A stretch of 64,000 nt of DNA from NCBI RefSeq assembly GCF_017743865.1, contig NZ_JAGHRJ010000002.1, positions 124,001-188,000 on the forward strand, in the 5' to 3' direction. A program made the position numbers and the translations under genes. This DNA is from Labrenzia sp. R4_2. Lineage in GTDB: Bacteria > Pseudomonadota > Alphaproteobacteria > Rhizobiales > Stappiaceae. Positions 54,965 to 62,276 of the stretch are shown in pieces (the stretch's first letter is position 1; the number at the start of each line of letters is the position of its first letter). A model generated the notes under the pieces. The model saw nothing but the letters and a program-made list of their open reading frames with translations, had not been told where the DNA came from and did no database searches.

Positions 54965-55557
54965 GCTGCGCCTTCCCCGCCCGCATCTTCAAAATACGCC
55001 TCAACCAGTCTCAGGATCTCGGCCCGGTCGGCCTCGGAAAACCCGAGATAGGGCCGCGCCGGAATGACAATGGTCCGCGTGCCGTAGGTCACTCGCTTTT
55101 CAAACGCCCGCTTGTGCGCCTTGCGGGCAAAGCGCAGCTGCCCACCCACCTTGCGGAACCGGACTTTTCTGGATTGCGGATAATGCGTGATCGTGCCGCC
55201 GGTCTGATGGATCGCGGCATAGACGACATTGGTGCCGACCGCCGCCGCCTCTTCCGTCGCCTCGGAGGTGATCGATTGGTAAAGCCTCGTGCTGTCTCGC
55301 AAGAGCTTCGGGGTCAGTGGGGCATTCCCCTTGCTTTTCCGCTGCGCCCTCTGCTTGGCCGTGCGCGGCGCATGCCGCGGCCAGGCTTTCCCGTCCGGCC
55401 CGGTCTCGGTTTCGAACCGGCGCTGGACGGGAAACAGCATGGCCGCACCGATCTCCGCCATCAGGGCCCTGGTGTTGCCGCCCGCCTGCGCCACACGATC
55501 GAGCGCGGCGTTGATGTCTGCGTCTTCAATTGTGATCGCCTGCCGCACTCCGGTCAT
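54961..55557 (-). CDS. Phage virion morphogenesis protein (Mu gpG-like)
   Basis: A 198-residue protein of the phage virion morphogenesis family (PF05069 type): 'AALDRVAQAGGNTRALMAEIGAAMLFPVQRRFETETGPDGKAWPR', 'RDSTRLYQSITSE', 'IHQTGG', and a basic region 'FARKAHKRAFEKR', ending 'ARPYLGFSEADRAEILRLVEAYFED'. ATG 55557 overlaps the DUF1320 stop by one base. In Mu the protein acts in head-tail joining. Confidence 0.87.
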   Translation of the reverse strand: MTGVRQAITIEDADINAALDRVAQAGGNTRALMAEIGAAMLFPVQRRFETETGPDGKAWPRHAPRTAKQRAQRKSKGNAPLTPKLLRDSTRLYQSITSEATEEAAAVGTNVVYAAIHQTGGTITHYPQSRKVRFRKVGGQLRFARKAHKRAFEKRVTYGTRTIVIPARPYLGFSEADRAEILRLVEAYFEDAGGEGAA

Positions 55558-55988
55558 CACAAACCAGCCAAACTGTCTTTGGAAAACACACGGTCTGGGC
55601 CGCTGACCTGTACGCTTCCGCTGCCCGGCTGATCCGGAGCCAGGCCCTCCGCCTCCAGCTGGACCAGCCCCTTGGCGACATCCTTCAGCCATGCCATGGC
55701 CTCGGCCTTGGCCTTCGTCACCGGATCGTCGTTTTCCAGGGTCCGGCCATACAGCGTTGCCCGGGCGATGTCGCACACGATCCGGGTGAGGATCTCCGGC
55801 ACCGGATCGAGCGGCAGCCGGTAGCGCTTTGCGAGATAAGAGTCCGCGAGGTTTTCCGCGTCGGAAAGATGCGCGGCGACGACGCCGGCATCGATCGTGC
55901 TGGCGGGCCGGTTGCTCCGGTCCGTCAGCTGCACCAGTTCGTCGTCTCCGAACCGGTCGATCATGTCCTGAAGGGATGCATACGCCAT
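55557..55988 (-). CDS. DUF1320 protein (Mu gp36-like, head-tail connector)
   Basis: A 143-residue protein with the gp36/DUF1320 start 'MAYASLQDMIDRFGDDELVQLTDRSN' and 'DAENLADSYLAKRYRLPLDPVPEILTRIVCDIARATLYGR', typical of the helical head-tail connector. Located directly after the HI1506-like gene, as in Mu-like phages. Confidence 0.88.
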   Translation of the reverse strand: MAYASLQDMIDRFGDDELVQLTDRSNRPASTIDAGVVAAHLSDAENLADSYLAKRYRLPLDPVPEILTRIVCDIARATLYGRTLENDDPVTKAKAEAMAWLKDVAKGLVQLEAEGLAPDQPGSGSVQVSGPDRVFSKDSLAGL

Positions 55989-56002
55989 GGACCCTCTCAG
56001 CG

Positions 56003-56233
56003 TCAGAGCGCTTCGACCACCAGGTTCGGCTCGGCCTTCAACACCGCGATCTGACCGTCGGAAAAACGGCCGTCCCCATACTCGACCGGCTCGGCCGGGT
56101 GATGCACCCCGCAGCGGCGGAAGCCGTCCTTGGGCTTGGCCGTAATCCGCAGCACCGGTGTGGGCCTCTCGGGCGCATCGTCCTGTTTGGCCGCGTCCGG
56201 CTGTGTGGCCAGTTTTGTCTTCGCTTGAGTCAT
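56003..56233 (-). CDS. HI1506-like Mu-type prophage protein
   Basis: A 76-residue protein with a charged linker and the HI1506 domain 'RCGVHHPAEPVEYGDGRFSDGQIAVLKAEPNLVVEAL', equivalent to gp35 of Mu-like prophages. Function not established. Confidence 0.75.
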   Translation of the reverse strand: MTQAKTKLATQPDAAKQDDAPERPTPVLRITAKPKDGFRRCGVHHPAEPVEYGDGRFSDGQIAVLKAEPNLVVEAL

Positions 56234-56246
56234 CGGTCCAATCTCC

Positions 56247-57143
56247 TCAGGCCAACCAGGGCACCATCATCATCTCGGCGGTACCGGCCCAGGGGTTGGT
56301 CTCCCCGCCATTGACCAGCTGGCTTTGCAGCAAGCGCCGGCCGGCTTCTTCCAGCGAGGGCGGCACCACCAAAAGATTGGGCACGATGGCGAGCGGCTTG
56401 CCGAAATCGGCCTTGAACTCCGCCATCGCCGCCCGGGCGGCCGCATAATTGGCGGCATTCAAAGTCTGTTTCGAGCCCCAGGCCATCTGCCAGAAGCCGA
56501 AGCCGGCATTCGCCCGGCCATCCAGGCCATAGAGGAACTGCTTCTTCATGAAGACGTTCTGGTCGTCTTCCCGGTCCATTCGGACGAGATTGCCGAAGGC
56601 CTTGCGCTCCTGGTAGATCAGCGGTTTCAGCGCCTGGCGCACATCGAGCAGGAACCACGGCGTGCCCGATCCGCCATCGGTGTTGGCGACCGAGACCGCC
56701 TCGCCATCGGCATCGAGCACCGGATGGTCGGTGTCAAAGAAATACTGGCCGTCATAACAGGGCGTCGAGAACCCGGACTTCAGAAGCGGCCAGATCAGCT
56801 CGTCGGGAAAGGTGCCTGCCGCCATGCCCAGCTGGGTGAAGAGCGGCGTATAGATCCCGAGATTGTCATCGGAAAAATCGTCCCGGTCGACCTCGACGGT
56901 CAGTTCGAACGGCCGGTTCCGGATCGAATAGCCATGCTTGGCGAGCGAGTTGATCACCCGGTCGCCGATCCATTCCCGGAAGCGCGGAAACTTGCCGAGC
57001 CAGCCATATTCGTTCTCTCGCGTGGTGGAGGGCACGGTCGTCGCGATCCGGCCATACATCGAGGTCGCTTCGCGCAAGCCCGACTGGAACGAGGCGTTAA
57101 AGCCCACATAGGCAGAGCGCAGGGTTTGGGTGTTGATGTCCAT
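56247..57143 (-). CDS. Major head subunit (Mu gpT-like capsid protein)
   Basis: A 298-residue protein. The N-terminus 'MDINTQTLRSAYVGFNASFQSGLREATSMYGRIATTVPSTTRENEYGWLGKFPRFREWIGDRVI' and 'YDGQYFFDTDHPVLDADGEAVSVANTDGGSGTPWFLLDVRQALKPLIYQERKAFG' match the Mu gpT family. It follows a decoration protein gene, as usual. Full length. Confidence 0.93.
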   Translation of the reverse strand: MDINTQTLRSAYVGFNASFQSGLREATSMYGRIATTVPSTTRENEYGWLGKFPRFREWIGDRVINSLAKHGYSIRNRPFELTVEVDRDDFSDDNLGIYTPLFTQLGMAAGTFPDELIWPLLKSGFSTPCYDGQYFFDTDHPVLDADGEAVSVANTDGGSGTPWFLLDVRQALKPLIYQERKAFGNLVRMDREDDQNVFMKKQFLYGLDGRANAGFGFWQMAWGSKQTLNAANYAAARAAMAEFKADFGKPLAIVPNLLVVPPSLEEAGRRLLQSQLVNGGETNPWAGTAEMMMVPWLA

Positions 57144-57275
57144 CTCAAAGGGACTCCGTTGTCAGTGCGGGTGCCCCGCCATTCATTCGGTTGTCGGCAG
57201 GTCCCGGCTCAAGGCCGGGACGGCGCGCAAAACATGTGGTGCCGCCCCGGACCTGATCCGGGGCCGCGCTTGGCT
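57144..57275. repeat. Two palindromic repeat units between capsid and decoration genes
   Basis: Two perfect eight-pair hairpins stand close together: GTCCCGGC/GCCGGGAC with a five-base loop (57201-57221) and GCCCCGGA/TCCGGGGC with a five-base loop (57244-57264). Short dyad elements of this sort (CCCGG...CCGGG) are scattered between genes in many alphaproteobacteria. Here one lies inside a phage operon that is otherwise tightly packed. Confidence 0.6.
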
Positions 57276-57686
57276 TCACCGGAAGTCGACCCAGACGCCT
57301 TGCGCGTCGACGTCGAACACGGTGCCTGCCACCGACCGCGTGCCGGTGCCGTCGGTCAGCGCCACGGTCTGATCGTCCACGCCATAACAAGGCTGGCCAA
57401 TATGGGCGGTGGTGATCTCGTCGCCGCCGGCGGAATTGGAAAACCGGTAGATCCCGGCCCCAACCGTCACCGCGATCTCGCCATCGGCGCCGGCCACATT
57501 GTCCGCCCGGGTTTCGCAGCGCCCGAGCGCGATCAACCCGGTGGCCGCCGTCATCGGCACCGCGAACCCGTCAGCGCCGAGCGCCACCAGCGCGCCCGCA
57601 TAAAACGTCGCCCCGGCTTTCACGGGATGCTGGCGCCGGTCACCGGAGCGTTCCGGCGTGCGCCGGTCTGTCGTGAGGGCCGTCAT
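57276..57686 (-). CDS. Capsid decoration/cement-like protein (DUF2190-type)
   Basis: A 136-residue protein, mostly small beta residues, that lies between the protease/scaffold and major head genes. 'VKAGATFYAGALVALGADGFAVPMTAATGLIALGRCETRADNVAGADGEIAVTVGAGIYRFSNSAGGDEITTAHIG' is typical of the capsid cement proteins of Mu-like prophages. Its ATG overlaps the end of the protease gene by four bases. Confidence 0.78.
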   Translation of the reverse strand: MTALTTDRRTPERSGDRRQHPVKAGATFYAGALVALGADGFAVPMTAATGLIALGRCETRADNVAGADGEIAVTVGAGIYRFSNSAGGDEITTAHIGQPCYGVDDQTVALTDGTGTRSVAGTVFDVDAQGVWVDFR

Positions 57687-58225
57687 GGCTGCACCTCCTC
57701 TTCAGCGCCCCGCGCCGCGACAAAGGCGTCCTTGGAAAGCCCCATCTGGCGCATCACCTGCCGGTCGGCCTCGGAGAGGTCCGGGTCCCCGGCGTCTTTC
57801 GGTTTGGACCCGAGCTGGGTGGCGGTCAGCACCGGCGCGGTCGCGGTAAAGGCGGTGAATTTGTCAGGGTCCGCCGTAGCGAGTTGCAGACCCCAGTCCT
57901 TGAGCGCCGGGGCCAGCTTGCCACCGGAAATGGCAGCCGTGACCAGCGCCTCTGCCTTGTCTGCGGCCAGCGAGGCCTGCAGGGCGGCAAGGTCGTTTTG
58001 AAGCGCGGTCACCTGGTCGATGGGAACGTATTGGGTCGGGTCCGGCGCGCCTTGCTCAAACGCCGCTTGAACAGCGGCGATCACAGCTGGACCGTTACTG
58101 CCCTCAGGCAGACCCGCGGTCGCACAGATCGCGGTTTGGGTCTCCTGAAGGCGACGCACTGCGGTCAGCGCGTCTGCCTCCGCCGCACCCTCTGCCAAAC
58201 CGAGGGCGGCCAGTAGTTGATCCAT
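57683..58225 (-). CDS. Nested scaffold protein (Mu gpZ-like), internal in-frame start
   Basis: Inside the protease gene, ATG 58225 is preceded by a near-perfect AAGGAGA five bases upstream (58237-58231). Translation from it gives a 180-residue helical, Ala/Gln/Asp-rich protein (MDQLLAALGLAEGAAEADAL...) that shares its C-terminus with the protease. Mu makes its scaffold gpZ from the 3' part of gene I in the same way. The strong site within a coding frame makes a second product likely. Confidence 0.72.
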   Translation of the reverse strand: MDQLLAALGLAEGAAEADALTAVRRLQETQTAICATAGLPEGSNGPAVIAAVQAAFEQGAPDPTQYVPIDQVTALQNDLAALQASLAADKAEALVTAAISGGKLAPALKDWGLQLATADPDKFTAFTATAPVLTATQLGSKPKDAGDPDLSEADRQVMRQMGLSKDAFVAARGAEEEVQP

Positions 58226-58732
58226 GTTGGTCTCCTTGGAAAAAAGCTGGACCCGCGCCGCAACGGCGGAAAGATCCATGGCGGGCAGATTGACCAGCGC
58301 CACATTGACGAGCCGCTGAACGGCGCCCGATTTGTTGGTCAAAAACACCGGCGAGAGATATCGGTATTCGCGGGCTGCCAACGCGACCTGCGCCGCCTCG
58401 GTCCAGGCCACCTGGCCGTAAATCCCGTCGTCCCGGGCCTCGAACCCGGAAATCCAGCCCGCCGCCTTGGCCGTGCCGCCGACGCCGTCGACGGCCGAAA
58501 ACACCGCCTGATGGTCATAGTCGACCATCATCTGGGTGGCCCCGAGATGGGCTTTGGTGCGGGTGATGATCTCTTGAAGTGAGGCTGCGTCCCCGGCCGT
58601 GAACGGCCCCCGCCCGTCGCGGGTGGAAAAGGTTCCGGCGGGCAGCAACTTGATCCAGGGATCCGCGCCCGCGTCAGGCGCGGCAACCGGATCGGTGGCG
58701 ATGATTAAGGATGGGTCGGTTCGCTTGGACAT
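57683..58732 (-). CDS. Mu gpI-like head maturation protease with scaffold tail
   Basis: A 349-residue protein. The N-terminal ~170 residues are the Mu I-type protease ('DPWIKLLPAGTFSTRDGRGPFTAGD', 'MMVDYDHQAVFSAVDGVGGTAKAAGWISGFEARDDGIYGQVAWTEAAQVALAAREYRYLSPVF'), the rest an Ala/Gln-rich helical scaffold. ATG 58732 is chosen with AAGG upstream; the frame is open seven codons more. The retron cargo abuts this gene's 5' end. Confidence 0.88.
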   Translation of the reverse strand: MSKRTDPSLIIATDPVAAPDAGADPWIKLLPAGTFSTRDGRGPFTAGDAASLQEIITRTKAHLGATQMMVDYDHQAVFSAVDGVGGTAKAAGWISGFEARDDGIYGQVAWTEAAQVALAAREYRYLSPVFLTNKSGAVQRLVNVALVNLPAMDLSAVAARVQLFSKETNMDQLLAALGLAEGAAEADALTAVRRLQETQTAICATAGLPEGSNGPAVIAAVQAAFEQGAPDPTQYVPIDQVTALQNDLAALQASLAADKAEALVTAAISGGKLAPALKDWGLQLATADPDKFTAFTATAPVLTATQLGSKPKDAGDPDLSEADRQVMRQMGLSKDAFVAARGAEEEVQP

Positions 58733-59066
58733 AAGCGAACCTTGGAGGATCAACGGAGGTCAAAACATCCGGGCGGGGGCATGGGGGAGAGTATAGAAGC
58801 GATTGGTAAACGAAGATTGGATCATGCCGGATTGCTGCAGACTGTGCAAATTGGCTGCATCGTTCTTGAGTTGAAGTAGGGAACGAAGCCGATTTCAATT
58901 GTGGCCGGGAATCTGGCACTCTTATCGAATTATCTACGGGGCACATTTCAGAACCGCAGCTTTTGGTGCTCTTTTATTTTTCACGAATCAATTAGCTCTG
59001 TGGTTGAATATTCAAAGCCGTTCGCGGTTTAGTAGACCTTAGAAACCTCGATGCTATCGTGATGAC
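58733..59066. other. Junction between phage head genes and retron cargo
   Basis: No credible gene. The composition drops in G+C from the phage side toward the nuclease gene, which suggests the left cargo border lies here. It must contain the plus-strand promoter of the nuclease-retron operon. A perfect 12-base palindrome TTGAATATTCAA stands at 59004-59015. Confidence 0.4.
59004..59015. promoter_or_regulatory. Palindrome TTGAATATTCAA, possible operator
   Basis: A perfect 12-base dyad 52 nt upstream of the nuclease ATG in an A/T-rich promoter region. It could be a repressor site or a chance palindrome; no regulator gene is adjacent. Confidence 0.25.
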
Positions 59067-60053
59067 ATGAAATTTAAATCCCGAACGCTCTCTCAGCTAG
59101 CTGACATGATTTGTGGAAACTTCGATCAAGAGGAGAGTGTTTTCTTATACCGAAGCAGCTCATACCTCACCCGTTTCTTCGAGGACGCGGACACAGAATA
59201 CAGACACGACGGTTCCACGCGATCCCTTTGGGTCAAGTCCGTGATTGAAGACATCCTCAAGAATGAGCCGCGTCAAGATGCGAGCACACCTCCTGATGCG
59301 TTCCTTCGTGTGATCGCTACACTAATGGATCAAGGCGACGCCAACAACGAAGCCCACTATCGCCCTAAAGCACTTGAGATGCTCAACGCCACTCTGGCGA
59401 GAGAGGGCTTCGAGGCTTTCTACGGAGACGACAGGAAGTGTTACCTGCGTCGCACCGACGGAAACCGAAGTGTTCTACAACAGGTTTTACCACACCGGCC
59501 ATTTTCGCAAGCCGAGCAGGAGAAGCGGGATCAGTTGGAGGCATTCCTGAAGCAATGCAGTGAAGACCAGTTGATCGAAGAGGTTCTTTTACCGCTTCTT
59601 CGCCAACTTGGCTTTCAACGGATCAGTGTAACCGGCCACAGGGACAAGGCATTGGAATATGGCAAAGACTTGTGGATGCGGTTCGTATTGCCGACGCAGC
59701 ACATGCTCTACTTTGGGATACAGGCGAAAAAGGGAAAACTGGATGCCTCTGGACGATCTACAGAAAACATCGCGGAGATACTCAATCAGACAACCATGAT
59801 GCTCGGCCACGAGCTTTTCGATCCGGAAGTCAACCGACGGGTGCTCGTTGATCACGCATACATAGTCGCGGGCGGCGAGATAACGAAAGCGGCTAGAAAC
59901 TGGCTCGGTCAAAGGCTTGATGCAACCAAACGCAGCCAGATCATGTTCATGGATCGGAGCGACATTCTAAACTTATTCGTAGCTTCAAATGTCGCACTCC
60001 CAAAGGGCGCATCGCCCGATGATGATGAACAACCAAGTGATTTTTCTTTTTGA
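59067..60053 (+). CDS. Predicted PD-(D/E)XK (Mrr-like) nuclease with helical N-terminal domain, retron-associated
   Basis: A 328-residue protein in two parts. Residues ~1-130 ('LSQLADMICGNF', 'SSSYLTRFFEDADTEYRHDGSTRSLWV', 'EMLNATLAREGFEAFYGDDRKCYLRR') look like the helical N-terminal domains found on many defence proteins (AbiJ-NTD-like; low confidence). Residues ~165-305 look like a restriction-endonuclease fold: Glu171/172 in 'LIEEVLLPLLRQLGF', Asp201 in 'EYGKDLW', Gln219-x-Lys221 in 'LYFGIQAKKGK', the order E...D...QxK as in Mrr-type nucleases. Only 52 nt separate its stop from the retron RNA, same strand, so it probably shares the transcript and the defence function. Start ATG 59067, weak ribosome site. 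Confidence 0.6.
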   Translation: MKFKSRTLSQLADMICGNFDQEESVFLYRSSSYLTRFFEDADTEYRHDGSTRSLWVKSVIEDILKNEPRQDASTPPDAFLRVIATLMDQGDANNEAHYRPKALEMLNATLAREGFEAFYGDDRKCYLRRTDGNRSVLQQVLPHRPFSQAEQEKRDQLEAFLKQCSEDQLIEEVLLPLLRQLGFQRISVTGHRDKALEYGKDLWMRFVLPTQHMLYFGIQAKKGKLDASGRSTENIAEILNQTTMMLGHELFDPEVNRRVLVDHAYIVAGGEITKAARNWLGQRLDATKRSQIMFMDRSDILNLFVASNVALPKGASPDDDEQPSDFSF

Positions 60054-60105
60054 CAGACACCTAAAACCCTTGTGGTAGACCATGATTTATAGCTATTTAA
60101 AATTT

Positions 60106-60246
60106 GCTTACGGGCAGACTTACTGCTGCGTATCGCGGCAAATGACAACAACGGTAGGCAGTCTGCTGTCCATCGGTCTTTCTTTGCGATTTCATATGGT
60201 TATCCTATTGAAATCCTGCAACTTCGCTCAAGGAGTGCCCGTAAGC
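60106..60246 (+). ncRNA. Putative retron msr-msd noncoding RNA
   Basis: Perfect 11-nt inverted repeats GCTTACGGGCA (60106-60116) and TGCCCGTAAGC (60236-60246) bracket 119 nt, as the a1/a2 repeats of retron RNAs do. Inside: a seven-pair stem TGCTGCG/CGCGGCA at 60124-60140 in the msr part, a small hairpin GGCAG/CTGTC (60157-60170), and a long hairpin with GATTTCA/TGAAATC (60188-60215), extended by TTGC/GCAA, as a candidate msd stem. A G directly after a1 (60117) could be the priming guanosine. It lies 23 nt before the reverse transcriptase start. Layout and position as in retron Ec67-type loci; exact msr/msd border unresolved. Confidence 0.75.
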
Positions 60247-60269
60247 GCTACAACGCCAAAGGCAGTATT

Positions 60270-61994
60270 TTGAGCAGATTGCAGAGCCTGCAACAGGCTG
60301 AAAACCTAGATGACCTTGCCAAGCTACTCGGGTTTTCACCAACCGGTTTGAGCTATGTTCTGTACCGCATACCGGAAGACAAAAAATACCGTGTGTTCGA
60401 TGTCCCCAAAAAGGGCGGCGGCGTTCGCATAATCAAAGCACCAAATGATAGACTTGGCCTTCTGCAGTTGCGGTTGGCGGAACTGCTCTCCGACTGCGGA
60501 GAGGAAATCCGAAAGAAGAAGCAAAATCATTGGCACTCATCTCATGGATTCCGGAAAGGTCGAAACATCATATCCAATGCGGATGCACATCGGCGTCGGC
60601 GTTTTGTGTTCAATCTTGATCTCGAAGACTTCTTCGGCACGATCAACTTCGGCCGAGTACGAGGCCTCTTCATCGCTGACAAGGCAATGGCATTAAGGCC
60701 AAACATTGCCACCCTCATCGCCAAGATCGCTTGCCATGACAACGCCTTGCCGCAAGGCAGTCCCTGCTCGCCCGTTATCTCAAACTTCGTTGGAAACATA
60801 CTCGACAGCCGTATGCTGGCCCTAGCGCGAGACGGCCGCTGCACATACACGCGCTATGCCGACGATTTAACCTTTTCGACAAACGAGAAGATCTTCCCCA
60901 AAGAGATAGCCGTGAATTTATTCGGTGCCGATTGGGGAATTGGAGAGCGTTTGCGTAAAGAAGTCGAGGGTGCAGGTTTTCAGATTAATCACGGCAAGAC
61001 ACGCATGTTCCTGCGACAATCTCGTCAGACAGTTACAGGTCTTGTGGTAAATGCAAAAACCAACATCAACCAAGACTATTACCGGACCGTGAGAGCTATG
61101 TGCCATTCGGTATTCAAATCCGGCACATACCATCGGGAAACGCCTGCCGGAGCAAAGACAACAACAAATCTTGCCCCGCTTGAAGGGATGCTATCTCATA
61201 TTTATTTCGTGAAGGCGCGACGGGACCGAACATACAAAAATAACAGTGCTGCGCGCGATGCGGGGGAGTTCCGGCCACCGGAAGCACCAGTCAGATTATA
61301 TGACAAGTTTTTGTTCTACCGGCGTTTCGTAGCCTTGCCGGCTCCGTTGATCGTTCCTGAAGGAAAGACCGACAACGTCTATGTGCACAGCGCAATCCGG
61401 AATCTCGTTTCTTCATTCCCTCGCCTTGGGACAATGTCTGGCACTAAGTTTGAATGCTTGGTGGACTTCCTGAAGCCGACACCAATAACCAAGGATGTAA
61501 TGAATATTGGGCACGGCGCATCTGGACAAAATGCCCTGATTTCAAAGTATGCGAAGCAGGTTAAAAGGTACCCGCACAAACCGCTCGATCATCCGGTGAT
61601 TATTTTGTGTGACAATGACGACGGGCCAAGAGCCGTTTTTTCAAGTGCTGGAAGACTGGCGGGAAAAACGATTACAAAACAGACTACTGATCCCTTCTAC
61701 TATCTGGGTGACAATCTGTACCTGGTCAAAGTTCCTGAGGGGACGCCGGCTACGGATCGTGATATGGAAGACCTGTTTGATCCAGTCCTGCTTGCCCAAA
61801 AAGTGGGAGGCAAACCCTTCGATAAGAAGAAGGAACATGGGGACGGCACAGCATATGGCAAAGAGATCTTTGCAAACCAAATTGTGCGCCCAAACTGGCA
61901 GACGGTGAACTTTGAAAATTTTAGGGAGCTTCTTGAACGTATCGATCAGTGTATTACGGACTATTCTTCTAGGAAGCCGGCTGGCTCACCGTAA
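60270..61994 (+). CDS. Retron reverse transcriptase fused to TOPRIM domain (Ec67-like)
   Basis: A 574-residue protein. Residues ~30-345 are a retron reverse transcriptase: 'RIIKAPNDRLGLLQ', the retron motif NAxxH (NADAH, 103-107), catalytic Asp117 in 'FNLDLEDFF', 'LPQGSPCSPVISNF', YADD at 196-199, and the retron VTG motif at 255-257 ('TVTGLVVN'). Residues ~355-500 are a TOPRIM domain: 'LIVPEGKTDNVYV' with Glu364 and 'HPVIILCDNDDG' with Asp448/Asp450. The fusion and length match the Ec67-type 'RT/endonuclease' in which the TOPRIM is the presumed effector. Start is TTG 60270 (no ATG near), with AAAGG upstream. Composition lower in G+C than the phage genes. Confidence 0.92.
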   Translation: MSRLQSLQQAENLDDLAKLLGFSPTGLSYVLYRIPEDKKYRVFDVPKKGGGVRIIKAPNDRLGLLQLRLAELLSDCGEEIRKKKQNHWHSSHGFRKGRNIISNADAHRRRRFVFNLDLEDFFGTINFGRVRGLFIADKAMALRPNIATLIAKIACHDNALPQGSPCSPVISNFVGNILDSRMLALARDGRCTYTRYADDLTFSTNEKIFPKEIAVNLFGADWGIGERLRKEVEGAGFQINHGKTRMFLRQSRQTVTGLVVNAKTNINQDYYRTVRAMCHSVFKSGTYHRETPAGAKTTTNLAPLEGMLSHIYFVKARRDRTYKNNSAARDAGEFRPPEAPVRLYDKFLFYRRFVALPAPLIVPEGKTDNVYVHSAIRNLVSSFPRLGTMSGTKFECLVDFLKPTPITKDVMNIGHGASGQNALISKYAKQVKRYPHKPLDHPVIILCDNDDGPRAVFSSAGRLAGKTITKQTTDPFYYLGDNLYLVKVPEGTPATDRDMEDLFDPVLLAQKVGGKPFDKKKEHGDGTAYGKEIFANQIVRPNWQTVNFENFRELLERIDQCITDYSSRKPAGSP

Positions 61995-62110
61995 TGGTAT
62001 GAAGTTACGTTAGAGTTTGGCCTGCAGGAACACTTGAAAAAGCATTTCCTCCAATACTATTGGACTGCTCTTGCAACGAATGGCCACAAAGCGGGATATG
62101 ACAGCTGCAG

Positions 62111-62188
62111 CTAGACCCAGTTGTCAACTTCCACATACGGTCGGATAACTTCAGCAAGCAGTTCGTAGCCATCCCCCATCTCCACCAT
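62111..62188 (-). CDS. Possible 25-residue phage ORF
   Basis: ATG 62188 with AAGGGG upstream opens 'MVEMGDGYELLAEVIRPYVEVDNWV', a protein-like sequence ending before the retron. The same frame is open to an ATG at 62293 inside gpF (60 residues), with less natural composition. It could be a small phage gene trimmed or displaced by the cargo. Weak. Confidence 0.25.
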   Translation of the reverse strand: MVEMGDGYELLAEVIRPYVEVDNWV

Positions 62189-62276
62189 TAAACACCCCTT
62201 AAACAGCCCCACAGCGCCGCGCGGTTCTTTTCCGCCCCATCCTGCGGTTTCGGGTGCTTCGCGCCCCAGCGGCGCT

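Noticed and set aside
56325..58001. 558-codon plus-strand frame opposite the phage head genes
   Set aside because: Runs through three real minus-strand genes and a gap; no domain.
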